Origin: JBCAWW01 sp039024315
GTDB lineage: Bacteria; Bacteroidota; Bacteroidia; J057
DNA: 13,957 nucleotides
Assembly: GCA_039024315.1 (NCBI GenBank)
Contig: JBCCQN010000213.1
Location: forward strand, 1 to 13,957
Reading direction: 5' to 3'
This document shows, piece by piece, positions 5,890-12,514 of this stretch (its first letter is position 1; each line of letters starts with the position of its first letter). The notes under the pieces were generated by a model. It made no database searches. It saw only the letters and a list, made by a program, of their open reading frames with translations, and was not told the origin of the DNA. A program made the translations under genes and the position numbers.

Positions 5890-8127
5890 ATGAATAAGCT
5901 AATTATGCGAGTCCTGCTCAGTGCGAGCTTGGGCTTTGTCTTTTTGCCTGCTCAAGCGCAGGACGATCCGTCTATGTTGACGATCGATCGAATCTTCCAA
6001 AGTGGAGAGTTTTATGGTCAATATTTCCGTGGTGCCAATTGGGCAGAAGATGGGGAAAGCTTTACTCAGATTTCCTATGGGCAAGATGGCCCAGGGGTCT
6101 ATAAAATAGATCCTATCAGCGGTGAAAAAACAGAAATTATTTCTAGCGCCCAGCTAACCCCAAAAGGTTCCGAAAAACCTCTTTCAGTGGCCAATTTTAC
6201 TTGGTCGCATGATAAATCTAAGCTGCTGATCTACACCAATACCAAGCGCGTTTGGCGGGCCAATACCCGCGGGGATTATTGGGTCTTAGACCTCAATAGT
6301 GATAAGCTCTGGCAACTGGGAGCTGATCTGCCAGAGTCTAGTTTGATGTTTACCAAATTTAGTCCGGACGATCAGTTTGTGGCTTATGGTAGTAAGCATG
6401 ACGTTTTTGTGGAGGATCTCAGCTCCGCTGAACGCATAGCCCTGACCGACAATGGGACGGATGACATCATCAATGGCACCTTTGATTGGGCCTATGAAGA
6501 AGAGTTCTTTTGCCGGGATGGCTTTAGTTGGAGTCCCAATGGCGATAAGCTCGCTTATTGGCAGATAGATGCCTCAGACATTGAGGACTTCCTTATGATC
6601 AACAATACAGATTCGGTTTATAGCTATGTGATTCCCGTTGAGTATCCCAAGGTGGGAGAAACGCCTTCTTCTTGTAAGATTGGCATCATCAGCGCCAAGG
6701 GCGGGGAAACCACTTGGCTCAATATCCCCGGCGATCCTCGTCAAAACTATCTTCCACGCATGAAGTGGGCCGATGATGGGCAACATGTCATGGTACAGCA
6801 ACTCAACCGTAAGCAAAACACCCTCAAAGTCTGGTGGTGTGATGTAAATACTGGGGAGGCCGAAAATATCTATACCGATCAGGACGAAGCCTGGATCGAT
6901 CTGGTAGAAGGAATCCGCTGGATGGACGAAGGCAAGGCCTTTAGTTGGGTAAGCCAAAAAGGCGGTTGGAGACAACTTTATAAAGTAGGCCTAGATGGTT
7001 CAGAGGAGTTACTGACACCCGGAGAATATGATATGATTTCTATTGCCTCTTGGGAAGCGGATGATCTCTACTTTATCGCTTCCCCCAGCAACGCTACCCA
7101 ACGCTATCTGTATAAAGTTGATATTGGGAGTAAGAAGCGTGAAGCCAAGCTTATCAGTCCTGCGGAGCAAGCGGGTACTCATAGCTATAACATTGCCCCT
7201 GGTGGCAAAATGGCCGTGCATACGTATTCCAATGCCAATACTCCAGCCATGACGGAGATTGTTAGCCTACCTAAGCATAAGACCGAAAAGGTGATGGTGG
7301 ATAATCAAAAGCTCAAAGAAACCCTTGCTACGCTAAAACCTACGCCCATTGAGTTTTTCCAAGTGACAACAGAGGATGGCGTTACTATGGATGGCTATCA
7401 GATGTTGCCTCCGGATTTCGATCCTAACAAAAAATACCCTGTCCTCTACAATGTCTACAGCGAACCAGCGGGCCAGATCGCTCGTGATGCTTGGGGCGGC
7501 CGCAATGGCATGTTCCATCGTATGATTGCCCAGCAAGGCTATATCGTCATCTCTATGGACAATCGGGGTACGCCTGCTCCTAAAGGTCGTGCTTGGCGCA
7601 AGGCGATCTATCAAAATATCGGCATCATCAATATCCGCGACCTTGGCATGGCAGCCAAAGAGATCAATAAATGGGACTATGTAGACGCCGACCGCATCGC
7701 GGTCTGGGGTTGGAGTGGCGGTGGCTCTGCTACCCTCAATTGTCTGTTTCAGTACCCCGAGATATTTAAGACAGGCATGTCCGTCGCCCCTGTAGCCAAT
7801 CAGCTTTTTTATGACAATATCTATCAGGAGCGCTATATGGGTTTGCCTCAGGAAGAAATGGAGCCATTCGTAAAGGGTTCACCCGTAACGCATGCTGCCA
7901 ATCTCGAAGGGAACTTGCTACTCGTTCACGGCACGGGAGATGATAATGTGCACTATCAAAACGCAGAAGTCCTGATCAACGAATTGATCAAGCATAATAA
8001 GCAATTTCAAGTCATGCCTTACCCTAATCGTTCGCATGGCATTTATGAAGGCGAAAATACTTCTCGCCATTTATTCACTCTACTCGCAAACTATTTAATG
8101 GAGCATAATCCTCCTGGAGCAAAATAA
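5890..8127 (+). CDS. Dipeptidyl-peptidase IV (S9B serine peptidase), secreted
   Basis: Removes N-terminal dipeptides, classically Xaa-Pro, from peptides, probably in the periplasm. The 745-aa product has a signal peptide (cut probably near AQA|QDD, residues 22-25), an N-terminal beta-propeller (about 30-480) and a C-terminal alpha/beta-hydrolase domain (about 490-740). Diagnostic residues are all present: the DWAYEEEFF motif (199-207) whose Glu204-Glu205 bind the substrate amino terminus, Ser609 in GWSGGGSA (607-614; Gly replaces the common Tyr after Ser), Asp684 in HGTGDDNVH (680-688), and His716 in RSHGI (714-718). ATG 5890 and ATG 5905 both leave a usable signal peptide; the first was kept. 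It is 41 nt after the dehydrogenase and only 2 nt before the SDR gene. A role in peptide scavenging is inferred from the family. Confidence 0.95.
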   Translation: MNKLIMRVLLSASLGFVFLPAQAQDDPSMLTIDRIFQSGEFYGQYFRGANWAEDGESFTQISYGQDGPGVYKIDPISGEKTEIISSAQLTPKGSEKPLSVANFTWSHDKSKLLIYTNTKRVWRANTRGDYWVLDLNSDKLWQLGADLPESSLMFTKFSPDDQFVAYGSKHDVFVEDLSSAERIALTDNGTDDIINGTFDWAYEEEFFCRDGFSWSPNGDKLAYWQIDASDIEDFLMINNTDSVYSYVIPVEYPKVGETPSSCKIGIISAKGGETTWLNIPGDPRQNYLPRMKWADDGQHVMVQQLNRKQNTLKVWWCDVNTGEAENIYTDQDEAWIDLVEGIRWMDEGKAFSWVSQKGGWRQLYKVGLDGSEELLTPGEYDMISIASWEADDLYFIASPSNATQRYLYKVDIGSKKREAKLISPAEQAGTHSYNIAPGGKMAVHTYSNANTPAMTEIVSLPKHKTEKVMVDNQKLKETLATLKPTPIEFFQVTTEDGVTMDGYQMLPPDFDPNKKYPVLYNVYSEPAGQIARDAWGGRNGMFHRMIAQQGYIVISMDNRGTPAPKGRAWRKAIYQNIGIINIRDLGMAAKEINKWDYVDADRIAVWGWSGGGSATLNCLFQYPEIFKTGMSVAPVANQLFYDNIYQERYMGLPQEEMEPFVKGSPVTHAANLEGNLLLVHGTGDDNVHYQNAEVLINELIKHNKQFQVMPYPNRSHGIYEGENTSRHLFTLLANYLMEHNPPGAK

Positions 8128-8129
8128 AC

Positions 8130-8921
8130 ATGAACAACTCGCGCATTTTACAACGTTTTCGCCTCGACGGCAAAGTCGCTATCATAACGGGTGCCTCCAA
8201 AGGCATCGGGGAATCTATGGCCCGCGGCCTCGCCGAATTTGGGGCTAAAGTCGTCATCAGTAGCCGTAAGCAAGAGGCCGTCGATGAGGTAGCCGCTAAC
8301 TTTAGCAATGATGGGCTAGAAGCAATAGGCATCGCCTGCCACGTAGCCCAAGCCGAGGCTAGGGAAGCATTAGTGCAAAAGACGATCGATACTTATGGAC
8401 GGGTCGATATCTTGATCAACAATGCAGGCACCAATCCCTACTTTGGCCCCATCCATAAAATGCCCGCGGAGGCCTACCAAAAAACCCTCGACATTAATCT
8501 CAATGCAGCTTTAGAGCTGAGTAATCTGTTTTTCCCACACCTCAAAGCTCAAGGCGAAGGGGGAAGCATTATCCATATCAGTTCGGTAGAGGGCTTACAC
8601 GCTTCTGAAAACTTTGGGGCTTACAACATCAGCAAGGCTGGGCTATTGATGCTGACCAAAAGTCAAGCCGTAGAATGGGGCAAACACAATATTCGCGTCA
8701 ATGCGATCTGCCCCGGATTCGTGAAAACCAAGCTCAGCGCCATGATCTGGCAAAATGAGCAAATGCACGAGCGTTTGGTTTCTCGGACACCTCTTCGCCG
8801 GATGGCGATGCCGGATGATATGGCGGGGCTCGCGGTATTCTTAGCCTCTGAAGCCTCCAATTTTTGCACTGGCGAGGTGATTGTCAATGATGGAGGTTTA
8901 TTACACGCCCCTAGTTTTTAG
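8130..8921 (+). CDS. Short-chain dehydrogenase/reductase (classical SDR, DHRS4-like)
   Basis: A 263-aa cytoplasmic NAD(P)-dependent oxidoreductase acting on an alcohol or carbonyl substrate. Classical SDR motifs are complete: TGASKGIG (20-27) for the cofactor, NNAG (97-100), the catalytic Ser152, Tyr165 and Lys169 (YNISK, 165-169), and NAICPGFVKTKL (191-202). SSRK after the second strand (44-47) suggests a basic pocket that may favour NADP. The ending FCTGEVIVNDGGLLH is the usual SDR C-terminal block. The overall pattern resembles DHRS4/FabG-like enzymes, but the substrate cannot be assigned. The gene begins 2 nt after the DPP IV stop codon (taaacATG), so the two are almost certainly cotranscribed. 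Confidence 0.93.
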   Translation: MNNSRILQRFRLDGKVAIITGASKGIGESMARGLAEFGAKVVISSRKQEAVDEVAANFSNDGLEAIGIACHVAQAEAREALVQKTIDTYGRVDILINNAGTNPYFGPIHKMPAEAYQKTLDINLNAALELSNLFFPHLKAQGEGGSIIHISSVEGLHASENFGAYNISKAGLLMLTKSQAVEWGKHNIRVNAICPGFVKTKLSAMIWQNEQMHERLVSRTPLRRMAMPDDMAGLAVFLASEASNFCTGEVIVNDGGLLHAPSF

Positions 8922-8938
8922 CGCTTAGCTATACGATA

Positions 8939-9220
8939 ATGAGTATTGAAAAGCTTCCAATTGATATCCAAAAGCGGATAGCCGATGATTTTGGCGAGGA
9001 TGACGAGGTCCTGAAAATGATGCATTTTGTCCAGAATGATTCTGCAATTAATGTAGGCGTAGCCCAATTGATTCGATCAATCTTGATTGTGGCCAAAGGA
9101 GACAAAGCCAAAATGAAGGCAATCATTGATAGTAGATATCATGGTGATCCACGAGACCTGATTATGTTGGCAATGAGTGTGAGTAATCAACAATCAGATT
9201 ATGGCAGGAAGCCCTTTTAG
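8939..9220 (+). CDS. Small protein of unknown function, 93 aa
   Basis: Not recognised. It starts at ATG 8939, 17 nt after the SDR stop on the same strand, and is followed 77 nt later by a strong terminator, so it is probably the last gene of the 4317-9220 operon. The product is cysteine-free with no signal peptide or membrane segment. The first half is acidic (DDFGEDDEVLKMMHFVQND, 16-34). A hydrophobic helix-like stretch follows (GVAQLIRSILIVAKGD, 40-55), and then a basic part (KAKMKAIIDSRYHGDPRDL). Composition and length are those of a small soluble helical protein. Support for it being a gene rests on operon position, a full-length frame and normal codon use. Its GC content appears lower than that of the SDR gene. 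Confidence 0.65.
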   Translation: MSIEKLPIDIQKRIADDFGEDDEVLKMMHFVQNDSAINVGVAQLIRSILIVAKGDKAKMKAIIDSRYHGDPRDLIMLAMSVSNQQSDYGRKPF

Positions 9221-9262
9221 GGAAGAATGTTTAGATAACATTTTGCTTTAGGAGTTTTGGGT

Positions 9263-9282
9263 TTACTGCTTCGCAGAACGCT
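9263..9282. repeat. Dispersed 20-nt repeat, copy 2 (inverted)
   Basis: TTACTGCTTCGCAGAACGCT is the exact reverse complement of 1135-1154. It lies between the small gene and the operon terminator, 16 nt before the terminator stem. CTGC-TTC-GCAG here can form a small 4-bp hairpin in the transcript. Confidence 0.8.
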
Positions 9283-9297
9283 TAAATCTATCCAATG

Positions 9298-9333
9298 GTA
9301 GGTGTGGCATGCATGCCGCACCTACTTTTTTTT
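9298..9333 (+). terminator. Strong intrinsic terminator at the end of the five-gene operon
   Basis: GTAGGTGTGGCATG (9298-9311) pairs with CATGCCGCACCTAC (9312-9325) over 14 positions with a single wobble. The DNA is thus nearly a perfect palindrome, and the folded RNA would open the centre as a small loop. Eight T follow (9326-9333). It is 77 nt after the last stop of the operon. The near-perfect palindrome may also be a dispersed unit used elsewhere in the genome. Confidence 0.92.
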
Positions 9334-9374
9334 CGTTTTTCTAAACCTTTTTTTGAGGTCGGCGTTTATATTAA

Positions 9375-9398
9375 TGTCTAAACATTGAAGTTTGAACA
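9375..9398. promoter_or_regulatory. Candidate operator dyad upstream of the YceI-family gene
   Basis: TGTCTAAAC (9375-9383) and GTTTGAACA (9390-9398) are inverted half-sites matching at 7 of 9 positions around a 6-nt spacer, ending 37 nt before the ATG. The region between the terminator (to 9333) and the ATG must hold the promoter, so a repressor site here is plausible. No regulator gene lies in the window to support it. Confidence 0.35.
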
Positions 9399-9435
9399 TC
9401 AATTGATAAAATCACCTTATAAACGTCATACAATT

Positions 9436-9981
9436 ATGTTACAACAAAATTGGAAAATCGATCCTACTCACTCTGAAATTCAGTTTAAAGTTCGCCACAT
9501 GATGATCTCTACCGTAACCGGTAATTTTGGCAGCTTCGACGCTACGCTAGACAGCGATGCCGATTTCACAAACGCAAATATCCGTTTTGAAGCCGATATC
9601 GATAGCATTAGCACCGGAGTAGCTGATCGTGATGGCCACCTTAAGTCAGCTGATTTCTTTGACGCAGCTAACTATCCTAAGCTAAGCTTCCAGTCAACTC
9701 GCTTTGAAAAAGTAAGTGATGATGAGTTTGTCCTAGAAGGCGACCTCACCATCCGCGATGTAACCAAAAATGTAAAACTAAGCGTAGAGTACGGCGGTAC
9801 ATTGCTTGATCCTTATGGTCAAACCAAGGCTGGCTTTGAACTAGCTGGAAAAATCAATCGCAAAGACTTTGGCTTGACATGGAGCGCCGTTACTGAGGCT
9901 GGTAGCATTGTGGTTTCTGATGAAGTCAAATTGCTCCTAAACGTACAACTTGTAAAACAAGCAGTTGCAGAAACTGTATAA
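9436..9981 (+). CDS. YceI-family protein (lipocalin-like polyisoprenoid-binding fold)
   Basis: A 181-aa protein of the YceI family, whose members form an extended beta-barrel that can bind polyisoprenoid chains. Landmarks are WKIDPTHSEIQFKVRHMM (6-23), VTGNFGSFDATLDSD (27-41), IDSISTGVADRDGHLKSADFFDAANYPKL (55-83), LTIRDVTKNVKL (104-115) and FGLTW (145-149). Unlike E. coli YceI, it has no signal peptide, so it is probably cytoplasmic, as in many Bacteroidota members. The ATG at 9436 is used; the frame extends to a TTG at 9385, but the extra 17 residues lie outside the domain and overlap the putative operator. It stands upstream of pirin on the same strand with a stable hairpin between them. 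Expression under stress is a family tendency, not visible here. Confidence 0.94.
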   Translation: MLQQNWKIDPTHSEIQFKVRHMMISTVTGNFGSFDATLDSDADFTNANIRFEADIDSISTGVADRDGHLKSADFFDAANYPKLSFQSTRFEKVSDDEFVLEGDLTIRDVTKNVKLSVEYGGTLLDPYGQTKAGFELAGKINRKDFGLTWSAVTEAGSIVVSDEVKLLLNVQLVKQAVAETV

Positions 9982-9998
9982 GATTTAGGTATTAATCC

Positions 9999-10038
9999 GA
10001 GAATGAGTGGTTAAATCCTAGATTTGACCACTCTTCTC
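9999..10038 (+). promoter_or_regulatory. Long stem-loop between the YceI-family gene and pirin
   Basis: GAGTGGTTAAATC (10005-10017) pairs with GATTTGACCACTC (10021-10033) around a CTA loop, with one wobble. GAGAA (9999-10003) then pairs with TTCTC (10034-10038) after a one-base bulge, giving about 18 pairs. There is no T-run after it, so it is a poor intrinsic terminator. It may stabilise or process a joint mRNA, or separate expression of the two genes. It ends 15 nt before the pirin start codon. Confidence 0.6.
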
Positions 10039-10053
10039 ATATACAAAACACTC

Positions 10054-10917
10054 ATGACCAATAAAGCAATCAAAAGGGTAGTCGGCTCCGCTAGAGAGCA
10101 GGTTGGCGATGGCTTTCCTCTCAAAAGAGCTTTACCGGCTCCGGGCTTGGATATGTTGGATCCTTTCCTCATGCTAGACCACGCAGGTCCAGTAAACATT
10201 GCTCCTTCGGAGGAGCAAAAAGGGGTAGACGCACACCCTCATAAGGGTTTTGAAACGGTTACTATTGTCTATCAGGGCGAGCTAGAGCACCGCGATAGCT
10301 TTGGACACTCGGGTTTTCTTCCTGCTGGAGGAGTGCAGTGGATGACAGCGGGTTCAGGTGTGGTACATGAAGAGAAGCATGGCAAAGAGTTTAGCCAAAA
10401 AGGCGGAACCCTAGAATTGATTCAACTTTGGGTCAATCTGCCTAAGGAGTATAAATATACCCAGCCAGCCTATCAGGACTTTATACCTGATCAAATCCCA
10501 CTGGTGCATCTAGATGAGCAAGGGAGTTATCTGCGTGTCATCGCCGGTCAATATGGCGAGACACTCGGACCAGCAGAAACCTTTACCCCCATCAACATCC
10601 TTGATCTTAGGCTTAAGGCGGGTGCGAAAGTTAGGCTACCTCTGCCAAAGGCCTATTCTACCGGTATCTATACCGTCAAGGGTAAGGTCGCTTACAATGG
10701 TGGGCAATCAATCACTGAAGGCTTCTTTACGGTCTTTGAAGAGACAGGCGAGCAGATAGAAATCCATGCTGAAGCTGATACGACCTTATTGCTGCTAAAC
10801 GGAGAACCGATCGATGAGCCCGTTGTCAGCTATGGTCCCTTTGTGATGAACACTCAAGAGGAAATCCGAGAAGCTTATAGAGAGTTTCGGGCAGGCAAGA
10901 TGGGTAGCCTTGCTTAA
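10054..10917 (+). CDS. Pirin family protein (iron-binding bicupin)
   Basis: A 287-aa two-domain cupin. The N-terminal cupin carries the complete pirin metal set: His61 and His63 in DAHPHKGFETVT (59-70), and His105 and Glu107 in GSGVVHEEKH (100-109), after AGGVQWMTAG (91-100). The second cupin (about 165-270) lacks an obvious metal site, as usual. Bacterial pirins include quercetin 2,3-dioxygenases and proteins that modulate metabolic enzymes; which role applies cannot be read. The ATG at 10054 gives the typical N-terminus (KRVVGSAREQVGDGFPLKRAL); a frame from TTG 10024 would enter the upstream hairpin. The stop TAA (10915-10917) overlaps the first bases of the inverted heptad repeat that follows. 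Neighbouring YceI, FMN reductase and GNAT genes suggest a redox or electrophile-stress locus. Confidence 0.95.
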   Translation: MTNKAIKRVVGSAREQVGDGFPLKRALPAPGLDMLDPFLMLDHAGPVNIAPSEEQKGVDAHPHKGFETVTIVYQGELEHRDSFGHSGFLPAGGVQWMTAGSGVVHEEKHGKEFSQKGGTLELIQLWVNLPKEYKYTQPAYQDFIPDQIPLVHLDEQGSYLRVIAGQYGETLGPAETFTPINILDLRLKAGAKVRLPLPKAYSTGIYTVKGKVAYNGGQSITEGFFTVFEETGEQIEIHAEADTTLLLLNGEPIDEPVVSYGPFVMNTQEEIREAYREFRAGKMGSLA

Positions 10918-11007
10918 GTATTAAGTAGAAAGACCGGTCAAAAAGTCCGGAAAAATCCTTAGAAGTCGCTTTTCTTTGTGCTTAATACTTTCTACTAAAT
11001 ACTTGAA
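10916..11007. repeat. Opposed heptad repeats overlapping the pirin stop codon
   Basis: AAGTATTAAGTAGAAAG (10916-10932) is inverted at 10988-11004 with 16 of 17 positions matching. Both arms show the 7-nt period seen at 294-398: agtatta, agtagaa on the left (10917-10930) and actttct, actaaat, acttgaa on the right (10987-11007). About 55 nt separate the arms. The left arm begins within the stop codon. The function is unknown. Confidence 0.7.
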
Positions 11008-11023
11008 TTAGCAATTATTCCGG

Positions 11024-11063
11024 ACGCTGATTGGGTTTAGGACCCGATCAGCGTTTTATTTTT
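11024..11063 (+). terminator. Intrinsic terminator, or attenuator of the beta-lactamase gene
   Basis: ACGCTGATTGGGT (11024-11036) pairs with ACCCGATCAGCGT (11042-11054) with one wobble and a 5-nt loop. A T-rich tract follows (11054-11063, interrupted by one A). It is about 107 nt after the pirin stop but only 13 nt before the next ATG, so no separate promoter fits between them. It may end pirin transcription, attenuate the beta-lactamase gene, or both. Confidence 0.85.
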
Positions 11064-11076
11064 CCTAGTTTTGAGC

Positions 11077-11904
11077 ATGAGATTTTACTTGGTCCTTTTT
11101 ATAAGCCTTTGTCTGACTGGTATTGGTTTTTTCTCCTGCAGAGGAACGCAAAAATCTGAAGCCCCTCGCTTGGCTTATACACCTCCCACAGCGGCCTTGT
11201 TTGATTCCTTATTTGAGGCCCATGAAGCGATAGGAACCTTTCTTTTACAGGATATCCAAGGTGATACCACCTATGTTTATAATGAAGCCCGCGCCAAAGT
11301 GGGATATTTGCCTGCTTCAACCTTTAAGGTGCCCAATACTTTGATTGCCTTAGAGTTAGGGGTGATAGATACTAGCGAAATCTTTCCTTGGGATGGAACT
11401 GAGCGTTTTGCGAAGCAATGGAACCAAGACCTAAAACTTACGCAAGCCTTTAGGTACTCTGCCTTCTGGGTCTATCAAATCATTGCCGCTAGAGTAGGGG
11501 AGGAGAACTATCGTGAATGGCTGCAAAAAATAGATTATGGCAACGCCGAACCTGGACCAGATGTAACTACTTTTTGGGTAGCGGGGGATATTCGAATCTC
11601 TGCCTACGAGCAGCTCCACTTTTTACGCCGTTTAGAAAACGGGAGTCTAGCGTTCGGCGAAGCCAATCAAAAACTCTTTCGAGACATCTTTAGCTTTGAA
11701 AAAACGGATCAATACGATTGGAAGGCTAAAACTGGTTGGACGACTATTCCTGAGCCAGATACGGGTTGGATCGTAGGCTGGGTAGAAAGAGGCGGGGAGC
11801 GCTTTATTTACGTCCTCAATCTTGATATTGAGAATAATGCCCATGGAAAAGCCCGAGTCGAAATCGCTCGGGCTGTATTTCAATCTATGGGGATAATCGA
11901 TTAA
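11077..11904 (+). CDS. Class D (OXA-type) serine beta-lactamase, putative lipoprotein
   Basis: A 275-aa enzyme expected to hydrolyse beta-lactams through an acyl-serine intermediate, or to be a penicillin-sensing homologue. Class D motifs in order: STFK (Ser81, Lys84) in LPASTFKVPNTLIAL; SAF (128-130) in YSAFWVYQ, where the usual third residue is Val or Ile; YGN (154-156); FWVAGDIRISAYEQLHFL (166-183), which includes the Trp of the active-site lysine pocket; and KTGW (218-221). The N-terminus MRFYLVLFISLCLTGIGFFSC suggests a lipoprotein signal with Cys21, though FFSC is a loose lipobox. The ATG at 11077 fits this; a TTG at 11071 is less likely. A terminator hairpin ends 13 nt upstream. The stop codon overlaps that of the convergent FMN reductase (shared TTAA, 11901-11904). 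No regulator gene is adjacent. The substrate range is not inferable. Confidence 0.9.
   Translation: MRFYLVLFISLCLTGIGFFSCRGTQKSEAPRLAYTPPTAALFDSLFEAHEAIGTFLLQDIQGDTTYVYNEARAKVGYLPASTFKVPNTLIALELGVIDTSEIFPWDGTERFAKQWNQDLKLTQAFRYSAFWVYQIIAARVGEENYREWLQKIDYGNAEPGPDVTTFWVAGDIRISAYEQLHFLRRLENGSLAFGEANQKLFRDIFSFEKTDQYDWKAKTGWTTIPEPDTGWIVGWVERGGERFIYVLNLDIENNAHGKARVEIARAVFQSMGIID
11846..11874 (-). terminator. Terminator of the FMN reductase, embedded in the beta-lactamase coding end
   Basis: AGCCCGAG (11850-11857) and CTCGGGCT (11867-11874) form an 8-bp perfect stem with a 9-nt loop. On the minus strand it is followed by TTTTCC (from the AAAA at 11847-11850). It is 27 nt beyond the FMN reductase stop and encodes the KARVEIARA part of the beta-lactamase on the plus strand. 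It can also fold in the plus transcript, but without a good T-run. Confidence 0.6.
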
Positions 11905-12467
11905 GCTTTAATCGCTTCTCCCTGCATCATACGTTTCGTGAACCAAAGTAATTTCTGGCAAAAGCCCTCCATTTTGGCTTCGTAGGCGGGGTTGAGCAAA
12001 CTACCATCGGTAGCAAACTGCTCTGCGACCTTAGGTACGAGTAGCATATTAGGCATAGGGAAGCCAAAAATCGCCAGCACCAATTGTTGCATTTGTAGCG
12101 CCCCTCTCATACCTCCTAAAGGACCAGTTGTTACGCTACAAACCCCGATAGGCTTATCTTGGAATGGGGCCTTAGCGAAAGTATCCACAAAGTTTTTGAG
12201 GGCGGATGAATAGCTGCCATTGTATTCGGGAGAAACAAACACCATGGCATCTGCCCAGTGCAACTCGCTGTTGAGAAATTCGACTTGGGGATCAGGCTCT
12301 TTCTGGGCCCCGAAGGTCGATTCTAATAGTGGCAAGGGATATTCCATCAGGTCAATCATCCGAACTTCAGTGTCGGAAGATTGCTGGAGATATTTTTGGA
12401 CTCCTAGGGCCGCCCAATGCGATTTCCGGCCGGGACGTACGCTAGAAGAGATAATCAATATATTCAT
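11901..12467 (-). CDS. NAD(P)H-dependent FMN reductase / quinone-type oxidoreductase
   Basis: A 188-aa flavodoxin-like protein of the NADPH-dependent FMN reductase family, expected to bind FMN and reduce quinones, flavins, azo compounds or chromate with NAD(P)H. The phosphate-binding loop is SSSVRPGRKS (7-16). The isoalloxazine-contact signature SPEYNGSYSSALKN (79-92) is complete, and TTGPLGGMRGALQMQQLV (113-130) is the usual third block. It is cytoplasmic with no signal peptide. It lies 47 nt downstream of the GNAT gene on the same strand, so the two may be cotranscribed. Its stop (TTA on the plus strand, 11901-11903) overlaps the convergent beta-lactamase stop. The likely terminator is inside the beta-lactamase gene at 11846-11874. 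The family is certain, the electron acceptor unknown. Confidence 0.94.
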   Translation of the reverse strand: MNILIISSSVRPGRKSHWAALGVQKYLQQSSDTEVRMIDLMEYPLPLLESTFGAQKEPDPQVEFLNSELHWADAMVFVSPEYNGSYSSALKNFVDTFAKAPFQDKPIGVCSVTTGPLGGMRGALQMQQLVLAIFGFPMPNMLLVPKVAEQFATDGSLLNPAYEAKMEGFCQKLLWFTKRMMQGEAIKA

Positions 12468-12514
12468 ACAGATTGTTGATTCAAGCTATTTAAACTGTGT
12501 GGACTAAGATTAGT

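Noticed and set aside
10931..10955. CCGG-N9-CCGG as a small hairpin within the heptad element
   Set aside because: Only four pairs of a self-complementary tetranucleotide; expected often by chance.
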